From assembly GCA_002495055.1 (NCBI GenBank), contig DADR01000001.1, positions 370 to 34,197 of the forward strand: a stretch of DNA of 33,828 nucleotides, read 5' to 3'. Source of the stretch: Methanoregula sp. UBA247. GTDB lineage: Archaea > Halobacteriota > Methanomicrobia > Methanomicrobiales > Methanospirillaceae. The notes beneath the pieces are model-generated. The model was not told the origin of the DNA, searched no databases, and was given only the letters and a program-made list of their open reading frames with translations. Below are positions 1 to 7,826 of this stretch, one piece after another. Within the stretch, counting starts at the first letter, position 1; every line of letters begins with the position of its first letter. Both the position numbers and the translations under genes were made by a program.

Positions 1-1445
1 TGTTCCTTCGGACCATCGGTCGACGCATTCATCGTGATATTCCAGGAAAAGATGATACCAGCAAGGACGCAGTAAAAAAGGACCAGTGGGCCAGGGTCAC
101 AATGCTCGGGTGTTGTCGTGAAGTCGGACGTGCTGCATTTTTACTCACGACCCCCAATAGCCGCGTTCTGATCGACTGCGGGGAAAAGCCGGACAACTCG
201 AACGGTACACCTTATCTCTATGTCCCCGAGATTCATCCCCTTGCCCAGCTTGATGCCGTTGTACTGACACATGCCCACCTCGACCACTGTGCACTTATTC
301 CTCTATTGTACAAGTACGGTTACGAAGGGCCGGTCTACTCAACGCCTCCGACCCGCGATCTCTCGGCAATGCTCCAGCTCGATTACCTCGACGTGATCCA
401 TAAGGAAGACCGGAAAATCCCGTACTCTTCCAATGAAGTCAAGACCTATATCCGGCATTCAATTACCCTCAACTATGGCAGCGTAACTGATATCGCACCT
501 GATATAAAACTGACATTCCATAACGCAGGCCACATCCTGGGATCGGCAATCGCCCACTTTCATATCGGGGACGGGATGTACAACATCGCATTTACCGGTG
601 ATTTCAACTACAGCAAAAGCCGCCTTTTTAACCCGGCAATAAACCAGTTCCCACGGCTCGAAGCGCTTTTCATGGAGAGCACGTATGGTGGATCCAATGA
701 TTTTCAGCCTGCCCGCTCCGATGCAGAGGCAAAACTCTACGAGACCATTAATACGGTACTCACTCGCGGCGGCAAGGTTATCATTCCGGCATTTTCGGTA
801 GGTCGTTCTCAGGAAGTGATGCTGGCTCTTGAAGAAGGGATGCGACTTGATAAAATCCCGAAAGGAAAGATCTATCTCGATGGCATGATCCGCGAAGCAA
901 CTGCAATCCATACAACGTATCCTGAATACCTGAATACTGAGCTCCGGAACCTTATATTCCGTGAAGGGATGAATCCGTTCCTGGCCGAATGTTTCCAGCA
1001 GGTAGACAGTCAGGAGCTGCGTGAAAAAGTGATGGGCGGCGATCCCTGTGTAATAATATCGACCAGCGGTATGCTGAATGGCGGGCCTGTCATGGAATAT
1101 CTTCTGAACCTGGCACAGGATGAAAAGAACGCCCTGGTCTTTGTAGGTTACCAGGCAGATGGCACCTACGGACGAAGAATCCAGAAAGGATGGCGTGAGG
1201 TACCGATGGGGCGCAAAGGTACCATCACTATCAACCTTGAAATCGTGACTATCGATGGCTTTTCCGGTCACTCAGACCGTCGGCAACTGATGAACTATAT
1301 TGGTCAAATCCAGCCCCGTCCTGAAAAGATATTCTGCATCCACGGTGATGAAAATAATACAATCGATCTCGCAAGTTCCATCTACAAACGGTACCATATC
1401 GAAACGCATTCTCCAATGAACCTTGAAACATACCGCATGGTCTGA
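1..1445 (+). CDS. fttA: Transcription termination ribonuclease FttA / aCPSF1 (5' end outside window)
   Basis: C-terminal part of the archaeal beta-CASP metallo-beta-lactamase ribonuclease that cleaves nascent RNA and drives transcription termination. The frame is open from base 3, and 33 codons precede the first in-window ATG at 102. Those codons (FLRTIGRRIHRDI) are the stretch that follows the KH domains in this family, so the ATG at 102 is not the real start. Visible motifs are the zinc site THAHLDHC (about 263-289), GHILGSA, FTGDFNY, MESTYGG, and the late beta-CASP histidines in GHSDRR and IHGDEN. The family is about 630 aa; about 480 aa lie here and the KH domains lie upstream of base 1. 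The stop at 1443-1445 sits 10 bp before the next start. Identity is confident from motifs; the function is established for archaeal orthologues. Confidence 0.96.
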   Translation, partial: FLRTIGRRIHRDIPGKDDTSKDAVKKDQWARVTMLGCCREVGRAAFLLTTPNSRVLIDCGEKPDNSNGTPYLYVPEIHPLAQLDAVVLTHAHLDHCALIPLLYKYGYEGPVYSTPPTRDLSAMLQLDYLDVIHKEDRKIPYSSNEVKTYIRHSITLNYGSVTDIAPDIKLTFHNAGHILGSAIAHFHIGDGMYNIAFTGDFNYSKSRLFNPAINQFPRLEALFMESTYGGSNDFQPARSDAEAKLYETINTVLTRGGKVIIPAFSVGRSQEVMLALEEGMRLDKIPKGKIYLDGMIREATAIHTTYPEYLNTELRNLIFREGMNPFLAECFQQVDSQELREKVMGGDPCVIISTSGMLNGGPVMEYLLNLAQDEKNALVFVGYQADGTYGRRIQKGWREVPMGRKGTITINLEIVTIDGFSGHSDRRQLMNYIGQIQPRPEKIFCIHGDENNTIDLASSIYKRYHIETHSPMNLETYRMV

Positions 1446-1455
1446 AGGTTCTTTA

Positions 1456-2532
1456 ATGAGGATACAAATCTCCCTTTTTTTTGGCATTTTTGCTGCAATG
1501 GCTCTTTCAAATGCCATAGTTCCTGTGCTTCCTTCCTATGGGGGGAGTTCTGCAATTCAGGCAGCCATCTACTCCGCGTATTTCCTGGGAGCGTGTGTTA
1601 GTACACTTCCCGCTGGTATTCTGTCCGACCGGTATGGCCGTGTGCCTGTCATCCGTTTTGGTCTTGCTATCACCATTGCCAGCGGACTTCTTCTGGCAGT
1701 TCTGGTATCGCCCATTCCGGTCATTGTCGCCCGTATTATTGAAGGTGTGGGAACGGGGTGCTTTGTGGCCGCAGCGATGTCCTATGTCAACTCGCTCCCG
1801 GAACACGAACGATTGAGCGGATACCTCATGGCATCGCTCAATGCGGGACTGGTGATTGGGCTGGTTTTTTCCGGGTGGCTGGCAGCACAGATTCCCTATC
1901 CGGCATCCGGTATACTCGTATTTTCCGTTCTTGTCTTCATTCCCGCAGCTGCGAGTTTTTTTATCAATGAAACGGGTAGTTTTTCCCAAAAAGGGGATCT
2001 CAATACAATTCTTACTCTCGTGCAGAAATTCCGATGGCTATGGTACTCATCGATAATACTTATCGGGATCACCGGCGTCGTCACTTCGCTTTTTCCAAAA
2101 TTTTCCGGTTATTCACCGGATAGTGTCGGGATTTGGATTTCCCTTATGAGTATTGCAACGATAGCAGGAGTCCTGTTTGCATCCCGGCTCCCTCTGCCCC
2201 CTGTTCCTGCTATCCGCTGGTCAGCACTGTTTATGATAATCTCCGCAATAGTTTCGTACTATTCACCTCTTGGCTTTGTGTTACTAGGATTATGTGCAGG
2301 TGTTGTAATGATCGCCCAGATGATGTTTCTTGCACAAGTCAGGGATCACCAGGGTGCAGCTATGGGATTGTTCTCAACCACGAGCTATCTGGGTATGGCT
2401 CTACTTCCGTTTATAGCCGGGGTGGTAGCAGATACTTCCGGGTTTTTTTATGCATTTTGTGCAACTGCCCTCTTTGCATTAACTGTTTTTCTTACTATTG
2501 ACCGGTGCGAATGTCAGTTACACAGGACATAG
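1456..2532 (+). CDS. Major facilitator superfamily transporter
   Basis: A 358-aa integral membrane protein with twelve hydrophobic segments in two groups of six. The loop after the second segment reads GILSDRYGRVPVIRFG, the MFS motif A, so this is a secondary transporter, probably of the drug/proton antiporter type. The substrate cannot be told from sequence. The open frame reaches back to an ATG at 1423 inside fttA. The ATG at 1456 is preferred because it follows GAAGGT at 1444-1449 and starts directly before the first membrane segment. The gene lies 10 bp after fttA and is probably cotranscribed with it. At about 360 aa it is on the short side for the family, but no segment appears to be missing. 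Confidence 0.85.
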   Translation: MRIQISLFFGIFAAMALSNAIVPVLPSYGGSSAIQAAIYSAYFLGACVSTLPAGILSDRYGRVPVIRFGLAITIASGLLLAVLVSPIPVIVARIIEGVGTGCFVAAAMSYVNSLPEHERLSGYLMASLNAGLVIGLVFSGWLAAQIPYPASGILVFSVLVFIPAAASFFINETGSFSQKGDLNTILTLVQKFRWLWYSSIILIGITGVVTSLFPKFSGYSPDSVGIWISLMSIATIAGVLFASRLPLPPVPAIRWSALFMIISAIVSYYSPLGFVLLGLCAGVVMIAQMMFLAQVRDHQGAAMGLFSTTSYLGMALLPFIAGVVADTSGFFYAFCATALFALTVFLTIDRCECQLHRT

Positions 2533-2595
2533 TAATCAGCAAGCCAGAAAAACAATACATTCATCAGCGATGAGGGAAAACTTCGTCATGAGATT

Positions 2596-3567
2596 ATGAA
2601 AACAAAGGTACTGGTTCTGGTATTTCTCCTCGTCCTCCTGTCTACACCGGTAGTTCATGCTGAAGACGCTCTTGATTGGTACACAAAAGGGCAGTATGCT
2701 GCAATGGTGGGGAATTATGCAGAAGCCCTGACCTGTTATAATAATGCTCTTGCTCTTGACACAAAATATGCTCCCGCATTGTCAGGAAAAGCAGTTGTGC
2801 TGAATAACTTGGGAAGATATGATGAAGCCATCAATGCAGCGGATGCGGCGATTGCCATTAAATCATCAGATGTGAACGCCCTGAATGCCCGGGCATACGG
2901 ACTGCTCAAATCAGGGCGCTATGGGGATTCAATAACAGCGTATGACGCACTTTTTTCAGGCGGGTACATCCGTTCAGATGCCTACTGCAACCAGGGTTAT
3001 GCGTACCTGATGCTGAATAAATCCGACAATGCAGTCATATCCTCAGAGAAGTGTACAACAATTGACCCGAAAAATCTTGACGGATGGAATCAAAAAGGTC
3101 TTGCACTCATGAATCTCGGCAGATACCAGGATGCGCTCAATGCCTATGACCAGGCGACCAAGATCACCGTAAATAATGCTGATATCTGGAATAATAAAGG
3201 ATTGGCCTTTACTGCACTCGGAAGGTCCCAGGATGCACTCCAGTGCTTCAATAAGGCGCTGGGATTAAAACCGGATTTTGCTGACGCACTGATGAACAAA
3301 GAGAGTGTTATGGGGAAGTTACAGGTTGTCAATATATCAGGGACTATCACCCCAACGGTAACCATAAGTCGTATTGGGACACTTTTGACACCTTCCCAAC
3401 TGCCAACTCAGGACACGCCCCAGGAAACGCTCACCAGTGTAATTCCACGCACCACCGTTCCGGTTGTAAAGAAAACAACGTATTCCCCGATTTCACCAAT
3501 TACAACACTCATGGGTGTATTCGTTGTTTGCGGGTTCATGCTTGCAGTACAACGCATCAGGAAATAA
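2596..3567 (+). CDS. Secreted TPR-repeat protein with C-terminal membrane anchor
   Basis: A 323-aa protein. Residues 1-22 form a signal peptide (KTK followed by a Leu/Val core and a VHA cleavage-like site). Residues about 25-240 hold six or seven tetratricopeptide repeats with the usual WNNKGLAFTALGR-type pattern. A Thr/Pro/Ser-rich linker follows (about 245-298), then a hydrophobic segment (about 300-318) ending in QRIRK. This indicates an extracytoplasmic TPR scaffold held by its C-terminus. The linker resembles the stalks of archaeal surface proteins. No enzymatic motif is visible and the partners are unknown. The gap after the MFS gene is 63 bp. No strong Shine-Dalgarno sequence is seen, and the chosen ATG places the signal peptide at the N-terminus. 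A seven-T tract at 3591-3597 probably ends the transcript. Confidence 0.8.
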   Translation: MKTKVLVLVFLLVLLSTPVVHAEDALDWYTKGQYAAMVGNYAEALTCYNNALALDTKYAPALSGKAVVLNNLGRYDEAINAADAAIAIKSSDVNALNARAYGLLKSGRYGDSITAYDALFSGGYIRSDAYCNQGYAYLMLNKSDNAVISSEKCTTIDPKNLDGWNQKGLALMNLGRYQDALNAYDQATKITVNNADIWNNKGLAFTALGRSQDALQCFNKALGLKPDFADALMNKESVMGKLQVVNISGTITPTVTISRIGTLLTPSQLPTQDTPQETLTSVIPRTTVPVVKKTTYSPISPITTLMGVFVVCGFMLAVQRIRK

Positions 3568-3590
3568 TCCACCATCTTATTGAATGATTC

Positions 3591-3597
3591 TTTTTTT
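3591..3597 (+). terminator. Oligo-T terminator after the TPR gene
   Basis: Seven consecutive T residues lie 24 nt after the stop at 3567. Archaeal RNA polymerase terminates at oligo-T tracts, helped by FttA, so this plausibly ends the fttA-MFS-TPR transcript. There is no strong hairpin. Confidence 0.45.
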
Positions 3598-3787
3598 GAA
3601 TGTTTCCGGTTACCTCAAAACATTCAGGGAGTGAGAAGAGCCTTTTTCCCCCATAACCGCCAATGCACTGGCAGCGATGATTCCGTTGTAGTAGTTGTTG
3701 GAGTATCACATTCGGGGGATCGAGGCTTCTAAAATGAAACCTTCGTAAGGATTCACCTGCATTGAACACGTCATTTAAAAGAGCCCA

Positions 3788-4966
3788 TTATGCATCATTA
3801 TTGGCATATGCGGTCATAATCCCCGCATATATTGAAGAGGCTTTCTTCAGGTCATCAACCTTAACCCGTTCATTCACTGCATGAAGGGTTGAAATCTCCC
3901 CAGGCCCGTACTCGATCACGTTAAACCCGCACAGACGAAGATGACGGGCATCACTTGCCGCCCACTGGACAATCGGGAATACCGGTCCACCTTGTACCCG
4001 CTCTACTTCGTTACAGGTAACCCTTACCAGCAGACAGGACGGATCAGTCATAGAGGGCTCATGGGTTGTCTGTGAAATGATTTTACCGTGACTGGCATGA
4101 GAGATGATCCCTGATACAAGTTCCGGTATCGAACATCCCCACGGTACCCGGAGTTCAAGGTCAAGATCGCAGTGCTGGGCAACCACATTCGACTTCTCAC
4201 CGCCACGAATAATCCCCGGGTTGTACATCAGTTTTTTTAGTACATCACTGACATTATTGACATGGAATTCCGATTCAAGGACACCTGAAGACCGATCAAT
4301 AATCTCCTTGATCCCGTCATCAACAGGATACTCCTGATCATGCAGTCCTTTCACATATTCAAGAAGGGACACCGCTTCCATAACCGCACTTACACCGACA
4401 GCGGGATACAGCGAGCCATGAGCCGGGGTCCCGGAAAATTTCATCCCGAGCCTGCAGAGCCCTTTTTGCCCGATACAGGGGTTGTGGACAGGTGTGGGTT
4501 CCGCAATCAGACAGTCAGCAGGACTGATCATTTTTTTTGCAAGAAGGTACCGTATGCCGTTCTCACCCCCGGTCTCTTCATCGCACACGAAAACACAGGT
4601 TGCTGTCACATCCTTATCGTGATTTATCAGATCCTGGCAGGCAGCCAGCATCGAAGCACATCCTCCCTTCATATCCGTAGTACCCCGACCCCACACACAA
4701 CCGTCCATGATAATACCGGAAAAAGGGGGGTAACTCCATCCTTCGTCCAGTGCAGGAACAACATCAACATGCCCACAGAAAAGCAGCCGGCTATCGGTGC
4801 CCTTGGTGATAAGATTACTATGTCCTGTTTTGTTCCTCGTAATTTTTGACCCAATACCTAACGTATCGAAAAATGTTCTGATGTATTCAATAATTTCAGT
4901 TGTGCGACCGGGGGGATTTTCGCTCCTTATTGCAACAAGTTCAGAACAAATCCGGCTGACATCCAT
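3788..4966 (-). CDS. M20 family metallopeptidase (ArgE/DapE-like deacylase)
   Basis: A 392-aa zinc-dependent amidohydrolase of the acetylornithine deacetylase / succinyl-diaminopimelate desuccinylase family. Metal-site motifs are in order: GHVDVVP (H66), GRGTTDMKGG (D98), CDEETGG (catalytic Glu near 130), AEPT (E156) and a C-terminal STLHAVNE (H362). The lid domain lies at about 170-290 and includes PAHGS with H183. The exact substrate cannot be assigned: DapE-like desuccinylation, ArgE-like deacetylation and a general dipeptidase role are all possible. The ATG is preceded by AAGGTGTGATGGT, a weak Shine-Dalgarno sequence. It is the last gene of a four-gene minus-strand set, 20 bp after the unknown gene. 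Confidence 0.88.
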   Translation of the reverse strand: MDVSRICSELVAIRSENPPGRTTEIIEYIRTFFDTLGIGSKITRNKTGHSNLITKGTDSRLLFCGHVDVVPALDEGWSYPPFSGIIMDGCVWGRGTTDMKGGCASMLAACQDLINHDKDVTATCVFVCDEETGGENGIRYLLAKKMISPADCLIAEPTPVHNPCIGQKGLCRLGMKFSGTPAHGSLYPAVGVSAVMEAVSLLEYVKGLHDQEYPVDDGIKEIIDRSSGVLESEFHVNNVSDVLKKLMYNPGIIRGGEKSNVVAQHCDLDLELRVPWGCSIPELVSGIISHASHGKIISQTTHEPSMTDPSCLLVRVTCNEVERVQGGPVFPIVQWAASDARHLRLCGFNVIEYGPGEISTLHAVNERVKVDDLKKASSIYAGIMTAYANNDA

Positions 4967-4986
4967 ACCATCACACCTTAAATTTT

Positions 4987-5550
4987 TTAGGATTCTGAGA
5001 TATAGGTTTTAAATAAGGTTGAGAGTGATGCATCTTCGTACAGGCTCTTTAAGAATTCCGTTTCAAAGAATTCATCAATAATTACATAGAAGAAATCAAC
5101 CGGAACAGGTTTCCGGCTGTCCGGGTCAAGCACAATCCGGAAACTTCGATAACCAGCCGGGTCTTCAGCATCGTAAATCATCTGCCAGAGTGAAGGCAAA
5201 CAAGCGAACTTCGTCGGGTGGTGCTCTTTTAACCAGGTAATAAATCCGGGAAATTTCGCACGGTCCCCTTTTTTCTCCTCGTCGATACGCCACCTCAGGT
5301 ATTCCCCGCTCATGATGTTTTTTGGGGACAGGATATTGAAAGCGTAGATGCCTGCAGTGTAATCAATATGTGCAAGGGAATCGACCAGGAAAAAATAGAG
5401 TACTTTGTTGAACTGGCCAGGATCCTGGAGTATCAGGGTTTTTTCATACAAGTGAGAAAGAACCGACAGGAATTCATTTTCTTCCATATCCTCCTTGTTC
5501 GTGCCGGAGTTGTAAATAATTGCCGCATGACTTTGAAAGATCTCGTTCAC
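4987..5550 (-). CDS. Conserved-looking hypothetical protein between moaA and M20 peptidase
   Basis: Up to 187 aa, soluble, rich in Phe, Tyr, Asp and Glu, with no signal peptide or membrane segment. I do not recognise the family. The C-terminal half alternates acidic and aromatic residues (VDFFYVIIDEFFETEFL), suggesting an alpha-helical fold. The frame starts at a GTG at 5550. An ATG at 5487, which would give 166 aa, directly follows AAGGAGGAT, but the spacing of only two nucleotides is too short for a good ribosome site, so the start is uncertain. The gene is 30 bp after moaA and 20 bp before the M20 gene, so it is most likely cotranscribed. No function is proposed. Confidence 0.7.
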   Translation of the reverse strand: MNEIFQSHAAIIYNSGTNKEDMEENEFLSVLSHLYEKTLILQDPGQFNKVLYFFLVDSLAHIDYTAGIYAFNILSPKNIMSGEYLRWRIDEEKKGDRAKFPGFITWLKEHHPTKFACLPSLWQMIYDAEDPAGYRSFRIVLDPDSRKPVPVDFFYVIIDEFFETEFLKSLYEDASLSTLFKTYISES

Positions 5551-5580
5551 AGTCTATCGGTTTCACGATAGTATTTACCT

Positions 5581-6459
5581 TTATTTGTAAAATGGTTCCC
5601 GTAACGATACCGCTTTTTGGAACAATGCTTCAAGTTCCGCACCTTTCTTTCCCCGGATGTCTATATGGTTGTCGGTTCGCAGGAGACAGGGTTTAAGTTT
5701 CCCATCAGATGTAACCCTGAGGCGGTTACAAAAAGCGCAGAACTCGGTGTTGTGGAGCGGACGGACAACTTCAACCTCTGCACCGTCGAGACAGTACTTT
5801 TTACGGTGGTGCATTCTCCGGGTGATGATCTGTTTTGAGCGCGAAGCAAGTGAATCTTCAAGCCCGTTTAAGTCCCCATGGTAGGTGCAGTCATTAAAAT
5901 GCATCAGTTCAATAAGCTGGAGAACCAGGTTCCGGTTGCCCCTGACATAGGTAAGGAAATCATCAATCTCCTTGTCGTTGACACCATCAAGCACTACCAT
6001 GTTCAGCTTGATGGGTGTAAGACCTGCATCAAGTGCACTATCAATACCGGCAAGCACATCGCTCAATCGATCGATCCCCGTGATCTTTTTATACGTTTCC
6101 GGGTTCAGACTGTCAAGGCTGACATTCACCCTTCTGAGACCTGCTTCTTTCAGCCCGTTTGCCAGATCTGCAAGAAGAGTGCCATTCGTTGTGAGTGAAG
6201 ATTCCATACCTGCGGGTACTGCACGTATAATTTCCAGAAGATCCTCACGGAGCAGTGGTTCTCCGCCGGTGAATTTTACACTCCGGATCTCAAATTTCGA
6301 AGCAACACGCAGGATTTCTGCAATCTCTTTTGCAGAAATCTGTTTTTGTGGAGAGTTTTCCCCCTCTTTATGGCAGTATATACAGGAAAGATTGCATGCA
6401 GGAGTAAGACTAACCCGAAGGTTGCTCACCGGGCGGTTAAAGGGGTCTTTGAGGGTCAC
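5581..6459 (-). CDS. moaA: GTP 3',8-cyclase, molybdopterin biosynthesis
   Basis: A 292-aa radical SAM enzyme that converts GTP to 3',8-cyclo-7,8-dihydro-GTP, the first step of pyranopterin cofactor synthesis. The N-terminal radical SAM cluster motif is ACNLSCIYCHKEG (C22, C26, C29), followed by FTGGEPLLR. The C-terminal substrate-binding cluster is CAFCNRLRVTSDGKLKPCLL (C241, C244, C258). The length fits the shorter archaeal form. The start is a GTG, with AGGTTG about 8 nt upstream overlapping the end of rlmE. The gene is 6 bp after rlmE. Its product supplies the cofactor needed by formate dehydrogenase (fdhA begins at 32820) and formylmethanofuran dehydrogenase. Confidence 0.95.
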   Translation of the reverse strand: MTLKDPFNRPVSNLRVSLTPACNLSCIYCHKEGENSPQKQISAKEIAEILRVASKFEIRSVKFTGGEPLLREDLLEIIRAVPAGMESSLTTNGTLLADLANGLKEAGLRRVNVSLDSLNPETYKKITGIDRLSDVLAGIDSALDAGLTPIKLNMVVLDGVNDKEIDDFLTYVRGNRNLVLQLIELMHFNDCTYHGDLNGLEDSLASRSKQIITRRMHHRKKYCLDGAEVEVVRPLHNTEFCAFCNRLRVTSDGKLKPCLLRTDNHIDIRGKKGAELEALFQKAVSLREPFYK

Positions 6460-6465
6460 AAGTAT

Positions 6466-7047
6466 TCAACCTATGAAATTCTTTGCGATAATATAGAGCT
6501 CGGTGCTCCCTTTGCGGGTAGATCGGGTAATGCAGGTTTTAACCGAATAGAATCGTTCTTTGGTCATTGCATAAAGCTCGGGAAAATCTGTACCCTGGAA
6601 CGATTTAACGACAAAATTACCACCCTGTTTTAATACCTTGCAGGAAAACTTCAGGGCTTGTTCATTCAATTCGATGATGCGGGCCTGATCATAACTTTTA
6701 TGACCGGAAAGTTTGGGTGCTGCATCACACACAACCACATTGATGACACCGAGCATTAACCGGACATTTTCCTGCACTTCGGGATCGTTCAAGTCCCCTT
6801 CGATTGTCTCTACACCATCGAGAGGGGCAATAGGATTCAAATCAATCCCAATAACCTTCGCATGGGTCAGTGTACGCTCAACCTGCAGCCAGCTTCCTGG
6901 GGCTGCACCGAGGTCAACAATATTATCATCGGGGCGGATGATAGCAAACTTCTGCTGGATCTCAAGAAGCTTGTAGGCTGCCCGCGAACGGTACCCCTCG
7001 TGCTTTGCCCTTATATGCGTCCGGTCATATCCCCACTGTGATCCCAT
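6466..7047 (-). CDS. rlmE: 23S rRNA 2'-O-methyltransferase, RrmJ/FtsJ family
   Basis: A 193-aa SAM-dependent methyltransferase expected to methylate a 23S rRNA ribose (the conserved A-loop uridine in bacterial RrmJ). The SAM site is NIVDLGAAPGSWLQV (residues 42-56). The K-D-K-E tetrad of the family is visible as K26 in RAAYKLLEI, D108 in VVCDAAPKLSGH, K148 in FVVKSFQG and E183 in STELYIIAKNF. The length is that of the core family without the extra C-terminal domain found in some archaeal homologues. It is the first gene of the minus-strand set, with a TATA-like stretch around 7101-7120 on the minus strand as the likely promoter. Confidence 0.93.
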   Translation of the reverse strand: MGSQWGYDRTHIRAKHEGYRSRAAYKLLEIQQKFAIIRPDDNIVDLGAAPGSWLQVERTLTHAKVIGIDLNPIAPLDGVETIEGDLNDPEVQENVRLMLGVINVVVCDAAPKLSGHKSYDQARIIELNEQALKFSCKVLKQGGNFVVKSFQGTDFPELYAMTKERFYSVKTCITRSTRKGSTELYIIAKNFIG

Positions 7048-7130
7048 TGCACTAATCTATCCCCTTTATTTTGCCCGGGTGAAATCCCAAAACATTCCCG
7101 GTAATATATGATAGTATATCGTATAAGAGA

Positions 7131-7245
7131 TTGGGTTTGGAACATTTTTGATGGTATCACATCATCATATCAGGTCCAAACGCTACTACCCGGTCCTGAC
7201 TCCTGAATGCCAACCACAAATCACCCGGATCCATTCTTTTTTTTT
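7131..7245 (+). ncRNA. Candidate structured small RNA
   Basis: A TATA-like sequence (TAATATATGA, about 7102-7111) lies roughly 25 nt before a stretch that can fold. GTTTGGA (7135-7141) pairs perfectly with TCCAAAC (7175-7181), and a GATG/CATC pair lies inside the loop. An outer GGG/CCC pair is possible. The stretch ends in nine T residues at 7237-7245 although no plus-strand gene lies upstream. Promoter, structure and terminator are all inferred by eye. No known RNA family is recognised. Confidence 0.3.
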
Positions 7246-7359
7246 GGGAGATAACTCCTTACCGTGCTCGGATTACCAATTTTCTCATCCGAAAAATCAT
7301 TCTTAAAACTTCCGGTTAGGACCTGTTTCAGGAAAAATTCAGGATGCAGGATAATAATC

Positions 7360-7367
7360 AAAAAAAA
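7360..7367 (-). terminator. Oligo-T terminator after the DUF126 gene
   Basis: Eight A residues on the plus strand are an eight-T tract on the minus strand, 7 nt after the stop codon at 7375. Confidence 0.45.
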
Positions 7368-7374
7368 CCGGAAA

Positions 7375-7788
7375 TTAGACAAGTTTGCCGTTATACCACA
7401 TCTCACCGGATTCCCCGTTTACCCTGACATGCACACCGTTTTGCAAACAGGTCAAGGGAACGTCAATCCGGTCAATCATAGGTATCCGGCCAATGATTGC
7501 ACCAGTAGCTATGATGGGTTCAGCTTCATTATTGATAATTGCTGCCGGAGCGTGACCATTTTGGCTTAAAGCATAGAGGACGTATGAGCCTACTGTTGAA
7601 CCCTTGCCGTAGGGAAATGCAAGAACTTTTCCGGTTATACATTCACCCTGTAACGGGTGGCCTTTTTCGACTATAATCCCGGTTGCCGGATCTACACCGG
7701 AAAGAAACGAGATAGGTTCCGGGCTGACAAGCAGCGGACCAGTCCCCTGTCCTTTCGCTATGCCTCTTCCATGGATAAGCAATATCAC
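7375..7788 (-). CDS. Phosphomevalonate dehydratase small subunit (aconitase X, DUF126)
   Basis: A 137-aa protein of the DUF126 / aconitase-X small subunit family (swivelling domain). Typical segments are HGRGIAKGQGTGPLLVS, SFLSGVDPATGIIVEKGHPL, VLAFPYGKGSTVGSY and AAIINNEAEPIIATGAI. In archaea, this subunit with the large DUF521 subunit dehydrates mevalonate 5-phosphate to trans-anhydromevalonate phosphate in the modified mevalonate pathway to isoprenoid lipids. The large subunit is not in this window. The start is a GTG at 7788. The gene diverges from pan over only 38 bp, and a minus-strand TATA-like stretch about 30 nt upstream suggests a very short leader. Family assignment is confident; the enzymatic role rests on archaeal homologues. 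Confidence 0.88.
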   Translation of the reverse strand: MILLIHGRGIAKGQGTGPLLVSPEPISFLSGVDPATGIIVEKGHPLQGECITGKVLAFPYGKGSTVGSYVLYALSQNGHAPAAIINNEAEPIIATGAIIGRIPMIDRIDVPLTCLQNGVHVRVNGESGEMWYNGKLV

Positions 7789-7826
7789 ACCTAATAAATG
7801 TTTGAAGATTACACTATTATAGTAAT
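7789..7826. promoter_or_regulatory. Compact divergent promoter of the DUF126 gene and pan
   Basis: The 38-bp gap between two divergent starts holds CTAATAAATG (7791-7800), about 26-35 nt before the pan ATG, and on the other strand TACTATAATA, about 30 nt before the GTG. Both spacings fit leaderless or nearly leaderless transcripts. No Shine-Dalgarno sequence precedes the pan start. Confidence 0.4.

Larger units (their letters stand above)
7048..7374. other. 327-bp intergenic region with rlmE promoter and possible small RNA
   Basis: There is no convincing protein-coding gene here. The left part is A+T-rich (7101-7125) and can supply a minus-strand promoter for rlmE. The middle contains an inverted repeat and a nine-T tract on the plus strand, listed separately as a possible small RNA. 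The right end carries the minus-strand terminator of the DUF126 gene. Confidence 0.6.

Noticed and set aside
459..1271. A 270-codon open frame antisense to fttA
   Set aside because: It is a mirror of a strongly conserved gene; its translation is Cys- and His-rich without any domain and has no promoter or ribosome site.
3568..3787. A 70-codon minus-strand frame overlapping the end of the TPR gene
   Set aside because: Composition is not protein-like and it lacks a ribosome site; the region is read as a spacer with a terminator.
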